In this document: positions 24,254-32,900 of the stretch, piece after piece
Position numbering within the stretch: position 1 is the stretch's first letter
Layout: each line of letters opens with the position of its first letter
Notes under the pieces: generated by a model
The model's input: only the letters and a program-made list of their open reading frames with translations
Told to the model about the DNA's origin: nothing
Database searches by the model: none
Origin: Candidatus Cloacimonadota bacterium
GTDB taxonomy: Bacteria > Cloacimonadota > Cloacimonadia > Cloacimonadales > WRIO01
Direction: 5' to 3'
DNA length: 44,417 nt
Assembly (NCBI GenBank): GCA_029553545.1
Contig: JAKPKU010000245.1
Span: 1-44,417, forward strand
Program-made: the position numbers and the translations under genes

Positions 24254-24293
24254 TTAATACCCCATCTGCATCTTTAGCCTTTTTCATTAATAA

Positions 24294-25325
24294 CTAATTA
24301 TTAAAAGTGAACTGCTTCAAGAAGCGGATATCATTTTCATAAAGTATTCTAAGTCCTGGAATATTATACTTCAAAATAGTAATACGATCGATGCCTAAAC
24401 CAAAGGCAAAGCCACTATATTTCTCTGCATCTATTCCCAATTTATTTAAAACATTTGGGTCAACCATACCAGCTCCACCCATTTCCAGCCAACCTGAGTT
24501 TTTACATATTGCACAACCTTTTCCGCCACAATTTACACAAGAGATATCAATTTCAGCAGAAGGTTCAGTAAAAGGGAAGAAATGCGGTCTAAATCTTGAC
24601 TTCATATGACTTCCAAACATCTTTTTAACAAAAGTATTCAAAGTGTCTCTTAAATCTTGAAAAGTAATATTTTCATCTACAACCAAAGCCTCTACCTGAT
24701 GAAAAGCTGGCGAGTGTGAAGCATCAGGTCTATCATTACGATAACAGCGTCCAGGAGAGATGATTTTGATTGGTGGCTGATACTTTTCCATAGTTCTTAT
24801 TTGCACAGTAGAAGTTTGTGTTCGTAACAGCACATCATCTTTAATATAAAAGGTATCAGCAAGATTACGTGAGGGATGATCTTCTGGGGTATTTAAGGCA
24901 TCAAAGTTGTGAAATTCATCTTCAATATCATAGCCCTCAGCAATATCAAATCCCATACTGATAAAGATATCTTCAATCTCCCTCCAGACGATAGTGAGCG
25001 GATGTAGGCTACCATATTGAATAGCATAGCCTGGCATACCCATATCTAACTTACTATCTTGCAGGGTTTTTAAATATTCTTTTTCTTTTAAATCATTTTC
25101 TTTTTCATCGATTAGAGCTTCGATTTTTTGTTTTGCAATATTTATAATTTTACCGACAGCGGGTCTTTCTTCAGGGCTTAAAGAGCCCAGAGTTTTCATC
25201 ACATTCATAACTTCACTTTTTTTACCGATATATTCGGATTTAAGATTCATTAATTCATGAATACTCTGAGCACCCTTTATTGCAGTTTCAGCGGCAATAA
25301 CTATCTGGTTGAGTTTTGTTTCCAC
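24294..25325 (-). CDS. pheS: Phenylalanine-tRNA ligase alpha subunit
   Basis: A 343-aa class II synthetase subunit of normal length. It has an N-terminal coiled coil (about 1-85) that grips tRNA, then motif 1 (HPLTIVWREIEDIFISMGFDIAEGYDIE), motif 2 (SPGRCYRNDRPDASHSPAFHQVEALVVD) and motif 3 (GFAFGLGIDRITIL). The CVNCGGKGCAICKNSGWLEMGGAGMVDP insert is the usual cysteine-bearing loop. The start codon is GTG (25325), preceded by AAAGGATC; it begins 2 bases after the rplT stop, so translation is likely coupled. PheS carries the Phe-binding and adenylation site. Confidence 0.96.
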   Translation of the reverse strand: METKLNQIVIAAETAIKGAQSIHELMNLKSEYIGKKSEVMNVMKTLGSLSPEERPAVGKIINIAKQKIEALIDEKENDLKEKEYLKTLQDSKLDMGMPGYAIQYGSLHPLTIVWREIEDIFISMGFDIAEGYDIEDEFHNFDALNTPEDHPSRNLADTFYIKDDVLLRTQTSTVQIRTMEKYQPPIKIISPGRCYRNDRPDASHSPAFHQVEALVVDENITFQDLRDTLNTFVKKMFGSHMKSRFRPHFFPFTEPSAEIDISCVNCGGKGCAICKNSGWLEMGGAGMVDPNVLNKLGIDAEKYSGFAFGLGIDRITILKYNIPGLRILYENDIRFLKQFTFNN

Positions 25326-25327
25326 TG

Positions 25328-25690
25328 TTAATTAGATCCTTTTGCGGATTTAGCTGAGACGCATAATTCAGTAAAAGCAGAAGGTTCATGCCATGCTAAA
25401 TGAGCGAGTGTTTTTCTATTTACAGTGATATTTGCTTTTTTTAATCCGTCGATTAAATTGCTATAAGACATACCGTTGATTCTTGCGGCAGCGTTAATAC
25501 GTGCAATCCAAAGTTGTCTAAATTGTCTTTTCTTTTGTTTTCTATCGCGATAAGCGTAGGTCAAGCCTTTTTCAAGGGTTTGGCGTGCTGTTTTATAGAG
25601 TTTACTTCTTGCACCAACATAACCTCTTGCAGCTTTCAAATATTTTTTATGTCTTCTGTGGCCTGCCACATTATTTGCTGATCTTGGCAT
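25328..25690 (-). CDS. rplT: 50S ribosomal protein L20
   Basis: A 120-aa basic protein with the L20 signature: MPRSANNVAGHRRHKKYLKAARGYVGARSKLYKTARQTLEKGLTYAYRDRKQKKRQFRQLWIARINAAARINGMSYSNLI. It binds 23S rRNA early in assembly. In Escherichia coli and Bacillus L20 also represses its own operon through structures in the mRNA, so it is the natural candidate for acting on the infC leader here. It lies between rpmI and pheS in the normal infC-rpmI-rplT order. Confidence 0.97.
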   Translation of the reverse strand: MPRSANNVAGHRRHKKYLKAARGYVGARSKLYKTARQTLEKGLTYAYRDRKQKKRQFRQLWIARINAAARINGMSYSNLIDGLKKANITVNRKTLAHLAWHEPSAFTELCVSAKSAKGSN

Positions 25691-25708
25691 AATAATTCTC
25701 CTTCCTAA

Positions 25709-25903
25709 TTACATTCCTAATAGTTTTGCCATTCTTGGATAATCTGCATTTGAAACTAAAGTGCTTTGTGAAAGTCTTTTCTTTCTTTTGCGATTTTTGG
25801 ATGTTAAAATGTGGGAATGTCCAGCATGATGTCTTTTAATTTTGTTTGTACCTGTAACCTTAAAGCGTTTTGCTGCGGCACGGTGTGTTTTTATTTTTGG
25901 CAT
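25709..25903 (-). CDS. rpmI: 50S ribosomal protein L35
   Basis: A 64-aa, very basic L35: [50 protein letters not shown], with the [11 protein letters not shown] and H-x-LTSK-x2-RK-R-LR patterns of the family. SD AAGGAGG. Second gene of infC-rpmI-rplT. Confidence 0.97.
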   Translation of the reverse strand: MPKIKTHRAAAKRFKVTGTNKIKRHHAGHSHILTSKNRKRKKRLSQSTLVSNADYPRMAKLLGM

Positions 25904-25934
25904 TTTTCCTCCTTAAGAATTCACCAAATTTTGT

Positions 25935-26567
25935 TTATTCTTCATTGTCTTCTGATTCAGGCTCTGCAGGCGAGCTAATATCTAAATCAGTTTGTTTTGC
26001 AATTAATCGTTCAATATCTTTTTTGGGAGATACAACCATGGTCAATAAGTTTTTTTCTGCTGATGGGCTTGAATCGATTTCGATAAAATCTTTCAATTCT
26101 TCTTCAAGTCGCTTTAAAACGTCATAACCAAGCTCTTTATGAGCCATCTGACGCCCTTTAAATCTTACGGTAAACTTCACCTTATTGTGTTGTTTTAAAA
26201 AGCGTATAGCATTATTCTTTTTGAAGTTGTAATCATGATCATCTGTATTAGGACCAAACTTGATTTCTTTGATTAATACCACATGTTGCTTTTTTTTCAT
26301 TTCACGTGTTTTGCGCTCTTTTTGATAATAATACTTACTAAAATCAAGTATGCGACAAACAGGTGGTTCTGCATTTGGTGAGATTTCAACCAAATCAAGT
26401 CCTGCCTCTTCTGCCATATGTAAAGCCTTTTGAACTGTTACCACTCCGACTTGCTTACCCTCTTCATCAATAAGACGAACTTCTCCAGCGTCAATTTCAT
26501 TATTAATTCTTTCTTTTGGCACAACGGCTTTTGTCTTTGCCTTGCCTTTACGAATGCGTATTATAAT
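25935..26567 (-). CDS. infC: Translation initiation factor IF-3 (non-ATG start)
   Basis: About 208 aa. N-domain ERINNEIDAGEVRLIDEEGKQVGVVTVQKALHMAEEAGLDLVEISPNAEPPVCRILDFSKYYYQKE and C-domain KEIKFGPNTDDHDYNFKKNNAIRFLKQHNKVKFTVRFKGRQMAHKELG are classic IF3. An acidic tail (SSPAEPESEDNEE) extends the C-terminus. No ATG or GTG exists before the conserved core, and an in-frame stop lies 12 bases before the TTG used by the track (26576), which overlaps the SD GGAGG. Likely starts are the codons after the SD: ATT 26567, ATA 26564, ATA 26561 or ATT 26555. By spacing ATA 26564 or 26561 fits best; the outermost is listed. In E. coli infC uses AUU, which lets IF3 repress itself. Confidence 0.94.
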   Translation of the reverse strand: MIIRIRKGKAKTKAVVPKERINNEIDAGEVRLIDEEGKQVGVVTVQKALHMAEEAGLDLVEISPNAEPPVCRILDFSKYYYQKERKTREMKKKQHVVLIKEIKFGPNTDDHDYNFKKNNAIRFLKQHNKVKFTVRFKGRQMAHKELGYDVLKRLEEELKDFIEIDSSPSAEKNLLTMVVSPKKDIERLIAKQTDLDISSPAEPESEDNEE

Positions 26568-26628
26568 TGCCTCCAATTCTTTTTTTAACTATTTAGTCTT
26601 TGCATTCCATTTACCACATCTATATATG

Positions 26629-26652
26629 TAAAAAAGCGAGCTTTTGCCCGCT
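26629..26652 (-). terminator. Attenuator-like terminator in the infC leader
   Basis: On the minus strand AGCGGGC-aaaa-GCTCGCT (26652-26635) is followed by TTTTTAC. It lies about 60 bases upstream of infC and downstream of the promoter at 26800, so it would stop transcription before infC unless prevented. Confidence 0.7.
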
Positions 26653-26785
26653 TTTTTTATCTAATCATCAATATCTGATTATCTTCATCTTGACCTTAAG
26701 AGTTACCGTTCATAGCGTAGAATCTTTCATCTACGAGCGACAATAAGGTAGAAGCTACGGGCTTCTTTTTTACACTTCTAATGCA
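26653..26785 (-). promoter_or_regulatory. Structured 5' leader of the infC-rpmI-rplT operon
   Basis: Between promoter and attenuator, the minus strand has two more hairpins: GAAGC-ccgta-GCTTC (26765-26751) and CGTAGA-tgaaagat-TCTACG (26735-26716). The segment GCCCGT, which spans the first hairpin, can pair with GCGGGC in the 5' arm of the terminator, so a mutually exclusive antiterminator is possible. The layout recalls the L20-controlled attenuator of Bacillus; the RNA family itself cannot be confirmed by eye. Short frames such as MKIIRY are also present but carry no obvious codon run. Confidence 0.5.
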
Positions 26786-26813
26786 AAAATATAAAACTAC
26801 CAAAATCAGTCAA
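26786..26813 (-). promoter_or_regulatory. Promoter of the infC-to-folD operon
   Basis: On the minus strand TTGACT (26813-26808), a 16-base spacer, then TATTTT (26791-26786). It is the best promoter upstream of infC and would give a leader of roughly 210 bases. Confidence 0.55.
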
Positions 26814-27420
26814 GAAAAATATTACAAAAAAGAACATTGAATTAAAAAACAGACGATTTATTGTTGTTAATACAATAAGTAACAAGATGTTAAACTAATG
26901 CTTAACGCAGTGATATACAATATAGTTGGAGGCTGTTGAATAGTAATCTAAAATAACTCATGAATCAATAAAGCACTTTTATAAATAAAAAACAACGAAC
27001 CATGTAGCTCCGCGCTTCGCTCGTCTTATTTTGCAATCATAATTTCTTCTTTAAAAAAGTTATCAAATCATCCTTTTTCGTCTCATAAAAAAATCTTAAT
27101 AAATCTCCTTTACACTTCCTTTTGATTCCTATAAGATTACCTTTCATTCTCCAAGATAGCAAGGGGAATGTAAAGGGAATCACATGGATAAATGAATGAT
27201 AAATAGTGAAATACAAAAAGTGACTGTAAGCTCGCAAAAAAGATGAAAAATGGGTTTGCAAACACGATTTTTTGTGATACTTTTAGTGCTAAATTTTACA
27301 TTAAAAGGGCAATTTTATTAGTTGATTTATTACACATGTTTCGTTTTTTAGTGAAACAGCTTCATCTTGTATAGTTTATTGTTTAAAATCATATTTTTTA
27401 ATAAATAATAATTAAACATA
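26814..27420. other. Intergenic region between divergent infC and cinA
   Basis: About 600 AT-rich bases with no gene I can support. A 74-codon minus frame (27037-27261) begins with TTG, lacks an SD and has no domain. A GC-rich palindromic scrap, GCTCCGCGCTTCGCTCG, lies at about 27007-27023 and resembles REP-type debris like that near 691 and 5460. No tRNA or known ncRNA was recognised. Confidence 0.5.
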
Positions 27421-27447
27421 TTGACAAGATTTATAAAAAAATAAAAA
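27421..27447 (+). promoter_or_regulatory. Possible cinA promoter
   Basis: TTGACA (27421-27426) is perfect, but the best -10 (TAAAAA, 15-base spacer) is weak. It lies 31 bases before the cinA start and after 600 gene-free bases. Confidence 0.4.
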
Positions 27448-27477
27448 TGGATAAAAAGGAAGATTTTTGATAAACAT

Positions 27478-28701
27478 ATGAAAAAAATTTCTATTGCAAT
27501 AATTAATATTGGTAATGAATTATTATTAGGTAAGACAGTAAACACAAACCTCAGTTGGATGGGTAATGAGTTGGCATGCATGGGCATGGAAGTGGCGAAA
27601 GCCGTTATTATACCAGATGCGGGTGAAGATATTCGTGCTACCTTAAAAGAACTTGTGGGCAAGCATTCTGTGATAATATTTACTGGCGGACTTGGACCAA
27701 CAAAAGATGACATTACAAAGAAAGAAATAGCAGAGTTTTTTGGTAAAGAATTGATTTATGATGACTCTATTTGGCAAGATATGCTCACAAAATTTACACA
27801 AAGAAATAGGCCAATACCAGAAAATAATAAGATTCAGGCTTATGTGCCAGAAGACTTTGTGGTGTTGGAAAACTCGCGTGGTACCGCACCAGGCTTGTAT
27901 TATCAGACAGATGATCTATTGTTATTTGCTGTGCCAGGCGTGCCTTTGGAAATGAAGCATCTCTTTACAAATAAGATAAAACCTATACTTTTAGAGAAAT
28001 ATCCAACAAATGGATGGTTTTTGCAGACATTAAATACATACGGTATTGGCGAGTCGGCTACTGCTGAATTGATGGACGATATAGTCTTGCCCGAAGATGT
28101 AAATATCGCTTGGTTGCCACAGACAGGGCGTGTTGATATTCGTGTCTATGGCTCAAATTCTGAAGGTTGCAAGCAAGTTTATGCAGAACTAAAGCATATT
28201 TTACATGAGTGGGTCTGGGGCGAAAATTATCAAACTGTGGCAGAAAAAGTACATGAACTTCTTACCGCTAATAATATGACTTTAGCATTTGCTGAAAGCT
28301 GTACTGGCGGCCTGGTAAATAAGCTTTTAACAGATATGGCTGGTTCATCAAATTATTTACTTGGAGGCATTGTCTCTTATGCAAATGAGGTAAAAGAAAA
28401 CTTATTGAATGTCCGCAAAGAGACTTTAGAAAGCTTTGGTGCTGTCAGTGAAGAATGCGCAAAGGAGATGGCAGAGGGACTTAAAGCAAAGTTTAAGGCA
28501 GACTTTAATGTCTCGATAACAGGCATTGCAGGACCAGACGGTGGTAGCGAAGAGAAGCCTGTTGGACTGGTGTATATGGGTTTTGCCTATCGCGATACAA
28601 CCGAAGTATTTAAAATGCGTTTTACAGGCAATCGTGATTCAGTACGCTTGAAGGCAGCGGAATTTGTATTTCATCAGATAGTAAAGAGTTTGGAGAAATA
28701 A
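27478..28701 (+). CDS. cinA: CinA-family protein (NMN deamidase / competence-damage inducible)
   Basis: A 407-aa two-domain CinA. The N-terminal molybdopterin-binding-like (COG1058) domain has IINIGNELLLGKTVNTNLSWMGNEL and VIIFTGGLGPTKDDITK (about 60-75). The C-terminal CinA/PncC domain has TLAFAESCTGGLVNKLLTDMAGSSNYLLGGIVSYANEVKENLL and ITGIAGPDGGSEEKPVGLVYMG. Known activities in the family are ADP-ribose pyrophosphatase (N-domain) and nicotinamide mononucleotide deamidase (C-domain), cytoplasmic NAD salvage steps; in some Gram-positives it is tied to competence. A purine-rich site AAGGAAG lies 15 bases upstream of the ATG, rather far. Its stop abuts the purD start. Confidence 0.92.
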   Translation: MKKISIAIINIGNELLLGKTVNTNLSWMGNELACMGMEVAKAVIIPDAGEDIRATLKELVGKHSVIIFTGGLGPTKDDITKKEIAEFFGKELIYDDSIWQDMLTKFTQRNRPIPENNKIQAYVPEDFVVLENSRGTAPGLYYQTDDLLLFAVPGVPLEMKHLFTNKIKPILLEKYPTNGWFLQTLNTYGIGESATAELMDDIVLPEDVNIAWLPQTGRVDIRVYGSNSEGCKQVYAELKHILHEWVWGENYQTVAEKVHELLTANNMTLAFAESCTGGLVNKLLTDMAGSSNYLLGGIVSYANEVKENLLNVRKETLESFGAVSEECAKEMAEGLKAKFKADFNVSITGIAGPDGGSEEKPVGLVYMGFAYRDTTEVFKMRFTGNRDSVRLKAAEFVFHQIVKSLEK

Positions 28702-29982
28702 ATGGCGAAGGTTTTGATTGTCGGTAGTGGAGCGCGTGAGCATGCAATAGCAGTGGCTTTTCAACGCGATACGGCGGTAGAAGAGGTTTTTGTTAGCCCA
28801 GGTAATGATGGGATAGCGCAGTTTTTTTCTTGCTTTAAATATGAGGCAAAAGATAAGAATGAACCATTTGTAGAAATAGTTAATTTTGTTAAAGAGAAGA
28901 AGATAGATTATGTATTTGTAGGCAATGAGCAGGCTTTGGCAGATGGCATTGCTGACTATTTGGAAGCCCATGGTATTGACGTCATTGGACCTTCACAAAA
29001 GGCAGCTCAGATAGAAAGCTCGAAGGTGTTTTCGAAGAATTTGATGAAGAAATATGGTGTGCCGACCGCTGATTATGCCGTTTGTGAGGATTATGTTGCA
29101 GCACTAAGACATATTGCAGGTCAGTCTTTTCCGCTGGTATTGAAGGCAGATGGCTTGGCAGCAGGAAAAGGCGTGATAATTGCGCAGGATAAACAAGAAG
29201 CAATTGCTGCGCTTGATTTAATCTTTTTGGATAAGAAGTTTGGTAATGCAGGCAATCAGGTTATCATTGAGTCTTTTTTAAGCGGGGAAGAGGCATCTAT
29301 TTTTGCTTTTTCTGATGGTGAGCATTTTGTTTCAACTGTTTTTTCGCAAGACCATAAAGCTCTTTATGACAATGATGAAGGACCAAATACAGGGGGTATG
29401 GGAGCCTTTGCGCCAGTTGATAAGTTTTTCATGTTGAAAGACAAGGTTGACAAGGTCATTTTTGAGCCTATATTTCAGGGTTTGAAAAATGAGGGTATGC
29501 CTTTCAAAGGTGTTTTATATGCGGGTTTGATGATAGATGGTGAGGATATCAATGTTGTAGAATTTAATTGTCGTTTGGGAGACCCCGAAGCAGAAGTTAT
29601 CTTGCCGATCATGACTAATTCTTTGGCAGAGCTATGTCAGGCGATTATTGAGAAGAGCATTGATCAGTGCGAGTTGAAGTTTTCTGGCCAGTATGCAGTG
29701 GGCGTGATATCTGCGTCAAAGGGGTATCCAGAGGCTTTTGAACGTGGCAAACCGATATTTATCCATAAAGGCATCGAAACTCTAACAGGGCAAATCTATT
29801 TTGCAGGGGTGAAACAGCAAGGTGAGAATTTGTTTACCAATGGCGGGCGTGTGCTTTGTGCTACAGCTTTGGGGAGTAGTTTGCAAGAGGCAATAGATAA
29901 GGCATATTCTATGACAGAATGTGTGCAGTTTTCTAATCAATATTACAGAAAAGATATAGGGCAAAAGGGATTAAAGGTTTAA
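28702..29982 (+). CDS. purD: Phosphoribosylamine-glycine ligase (GAR synthetase)
   Basis: A 426-aa purine biosynthesis enzyme of normal length; it joins glycine to phosphoribosylamine with ATP. N-domain MAKVLIVGSGAREHAIAVAF; ATP-grasp region PLVLKADGLAAGKGVIIAQ, SFLSGEEASIFAFSDG, QDHKALYDNDEGPNTGGMGAF; metal site VEFNCRLGDPEAEVILP; C-domain YAVGVISASKGYPE. It starts on the base after the cinA stop and its own stop abuts the C25 protease gene, so it is within a plus-strand operon. Together with purE at the left end it shows de novo purine synthesis in this organism. Confidence 0.96.
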   Translation: MAKVLIVGSGAREHAIAVAFQRDTAVEEVFVSPGNDGIAQFFSCFKYEAKDKNEPFVEIVNFVKEKKIDYVFVGNEQALADGIADYLEAHGIDVIGPSQKAAQIESSKVFSKNLMKKYGVPTADYAVCEDYVAALRHIAGQSFPLVLKADGLAAGKGVIIAQDKQEAIAALDLIFLDKKFGNAGNQVIIESFLSGEEASIFAFSDGEHFVSTVFSQDHKALYDNDEGPNTGGMGAFAPVDKFFMLKDKVDKVIFEPIFQGLKNEGMPFKGVLYAGLMIDGEDINVVEFNCRLGDPEAEVILPIMTNSLAELCQAIIEKSIDQCELKFSGQYAVGVISASKGYPEAFERGKPIFIHKGIETLTGQIYFAGVKQQGENLFTNGGRVLCATALGSSLQEAIDKAYSMTECVQFSNQYYRKDIGQKGLKV

Positions 29983-32900
29983 ATGATGAAAAAGTATGTG
30001 TTTCTATTTTTAATTGTAGTAAGTATTTTTAGCTTGTCTGCAGAGAGTGCGTTTCGCATTGTGCATATGTCTGAAAGTGAGATAATTCTTGATTTTACAT
30101 TGCCAGCCTATGAATTATTAGATGTGACGATGAATAATCAGACTTACAAGGATGTTCAAATCGAGAATGCACTTGTGCGCGCAGAAGAGGGAAAGCCAGT
30201 CTTACCATGGTTTTCAGAGCAAATTGGCTTGCCAATAGACGGTGATTTCACTGTAGAATTGCAGAATAAAAAAGTGTTTTATGTAGATAATGTTATGGTT
30301 CAACCTACGATGAAGATGAGCGTGTCCGGTAGCGATGATCGACCAGTTTATGAGTATTTCCGACACGATATGTACTCTGTTGATCAATATTATCCTTTGA
30401 CGAATATCTCTCAATCTGAGTCTTACTTTTTTGGAGACAGTAAAATCAGGGCTTTTCATTTTAACCCTGTGAGATTTAATCCTGTTCAAAAGAAATTAGA
30501 GTTTATCGAGAAAGCAAGAATAAGAATTAGCGTTAGTGGCAATAAAAAAGCTTCGCCTGTACGTACTTATAAACAAGTGAGCGACAGTGCAGGAGAGATG
30601 TTGACTCTCAACTGGCAATATGCAAAAAACTGGAAAAAAGAAAGCGAAAAGACTAAAGAAAAATACAGAGCTCAGCAGAACTTGACTCAAGTGTCAGAGA
30701 TTCAGTTTGTGATCAAGGAAGAAGGCTTGTACAAGGTTACTTATGAGGACTTGAGAGATTCTTTGCAGGCTTTGAAAGATCGACACAGTATTGAATACAG
30801 CTTTAATATAAAGACTCTCGATCCAAGATATTTTGAGCTTTATGACAAAAAAGGAGCTGTGCCGATTAATTTTGTTGGTGAAAATGATGGTGTCTTTAAT
30901 AAGGGAGATTATTTTGAGTTTTATGCTTATCATAATAGGGGCGAGACCTGTTATTATGATAATTATAGCAATGAAAATATCTATACATTAAAGTTTTTAG
31001 ACCATATGGGTACGCGTATGGTAGTGGAAAATGGCGGGCTTCAGGTTATTAATCCATCAGGATATATTGCACCAACCAGCTATGAACAGACACTGCATTT
31101 TGAGAAGCAGATGTTTTCAGATAGGCTTGGCTATCAAATTTCTCAAAAATACTATGAGGGCAAGCCTCTCAGATATGACCGCGAAGATGTGCTCTTTTGG
31201 AAGTCAATTACAGCGCCAGATCTGAATATTACTCCTTTTGAATTGGAGTATCCTGAGAATGCAAATACAAGATATTTTCAATCTAAAATTGTTATGTTTG
31301 GTTCATCTTATCGTGAATACCCGTATCTAAACCCCGATCACCATGCAATTGTGCGCGTTAACTCTGCATTGGTAAACAATAAATGGTGGTCGAAACAGAA
31401 TGAATGTGTTTTTGAAAATGAGAGCAATATGGCAAATAGTTATCTTGTACATGGGACAAATAATCTATTTATAGACTTGCTTGGCGACGGACCATCAGGC
31501 TATTTTGAACAGCAGTTTTTGGACTATTTTGAAATTACTTATTGGCGTGAATATAAGACAGATAAGAATGAGATCAAGTTTAGCAAGCCTTCTAATCGAC
31601 CATTGGGACTATATCAATTTACTGTGGAAAACTTTAGCCGAGAAGATATCTCTGTGTATAAACTCGGATCAAGTGTATTTAATCACTGTACAATCAGCCC
31701 CTTTACCGAAGAAGGCGGCGCACCTTATGCTTTGATCTTCCAAGATGAACTTTTTACCGAAGGAATCGAGTACTATGCGTGTACTGAGAATAAAAAGAAA
31801 AAACCTGCTGCTATGCGATTGAACTTTCCATCAGACTTGAAAAACCCAAATAATCGTGCAGACTACATTATCATTACAGCAAGGGATTTTATCGATGATG
31901 AGGGTACACAATTATTAAAGTCAACATGGGAAACGAGAAATAATCAAGTTAAAATCGTCGATATACAAGATATTTATGATGAATTTAATAGCTCCATAAA
32001 GAGCCCACAAGCAATACAAGACTTTTTGAAATTTGCCTATAATAATTGGCAAGAACCAAAGATTTCTAATGTATTACTGCTTGGCGATGGTATTTATGAT
32101 AAAAGAAATGAAAGTGATGTTTTGAAATATGATATAATTCCTGTGAAGAACTTTTGGACATTTAAGTATGGGGCAGCAGCGAGCGATAACTGGTATGGTT
32201 GTATCGTGGGCGAAGACCCAGTAGCAGATATCAATATTTCAAGAATTGCCGTATTTAAAAAAGAGCAGATCTTGCCGATTGCGCAAAAGACAGTGAATTA
32301 CCTTGATAATCCGAACTTTAATAAAAAATGGAGTTCTAAAGTTACTCTGACTACTGGTGGTAAGATTGATGATGAAACTGATATTTTTGCTCAACAATCA
32401 GAGCGTATCCGCAAGCAAAGTATACCACAAAAGTACTTTACACAGAGGGTCTATACCGCTGCTCAAGGAGATAGAACCGCATATATTGGTGGGACTTTCC
32501 AATTAAAAGATAGAATCAATGATGGTACGACCTTTTTGCAGTTTATGGGGCATGGTGGTGGACGTATTTGGTCAGACTATAACCTGCTAAACGCTAATGA
32601 TATAAAGACATTGGTTAACACAACATATCCATTTGTGAGTAGTCTATCCTGTTATGCATCTGCATTTGATACTAATGGCTTGGCGTCTATCGGTGAGATT
32701 TTTGTTGCTGAGCCTAATAAAGGAGCAATTGCCCATATCGGCTTTACAGGCTTGGGTTATCTGTATGAAGACGAGCCTTTTGGACAGTTTTTGGCACAAG
32801 GTTATTTTCAAAAGAACTTGCAAAATATTGGTGATGTGGCAAGCTTTACTAAAGCGTCTTTTTATGGTAGATACGGCGAAAGCTTTTCTGGCTTAGCTTT

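Noticed and set aside
26653-26785. tRNA, tmRNA or SRP RNA gene in the infC leader
   Set aside because: No tRNA cloverleaf, TPsiC-like GGTTCGAATCC, tmRNA tag or SRP GGAA-tetraloop motif was found.
27037-27261. 74-aa minus-strand ORF between infC and cinA
   Set aside because: TTG start, no SD, no domain and a composition expected of random AT-rich DNA.
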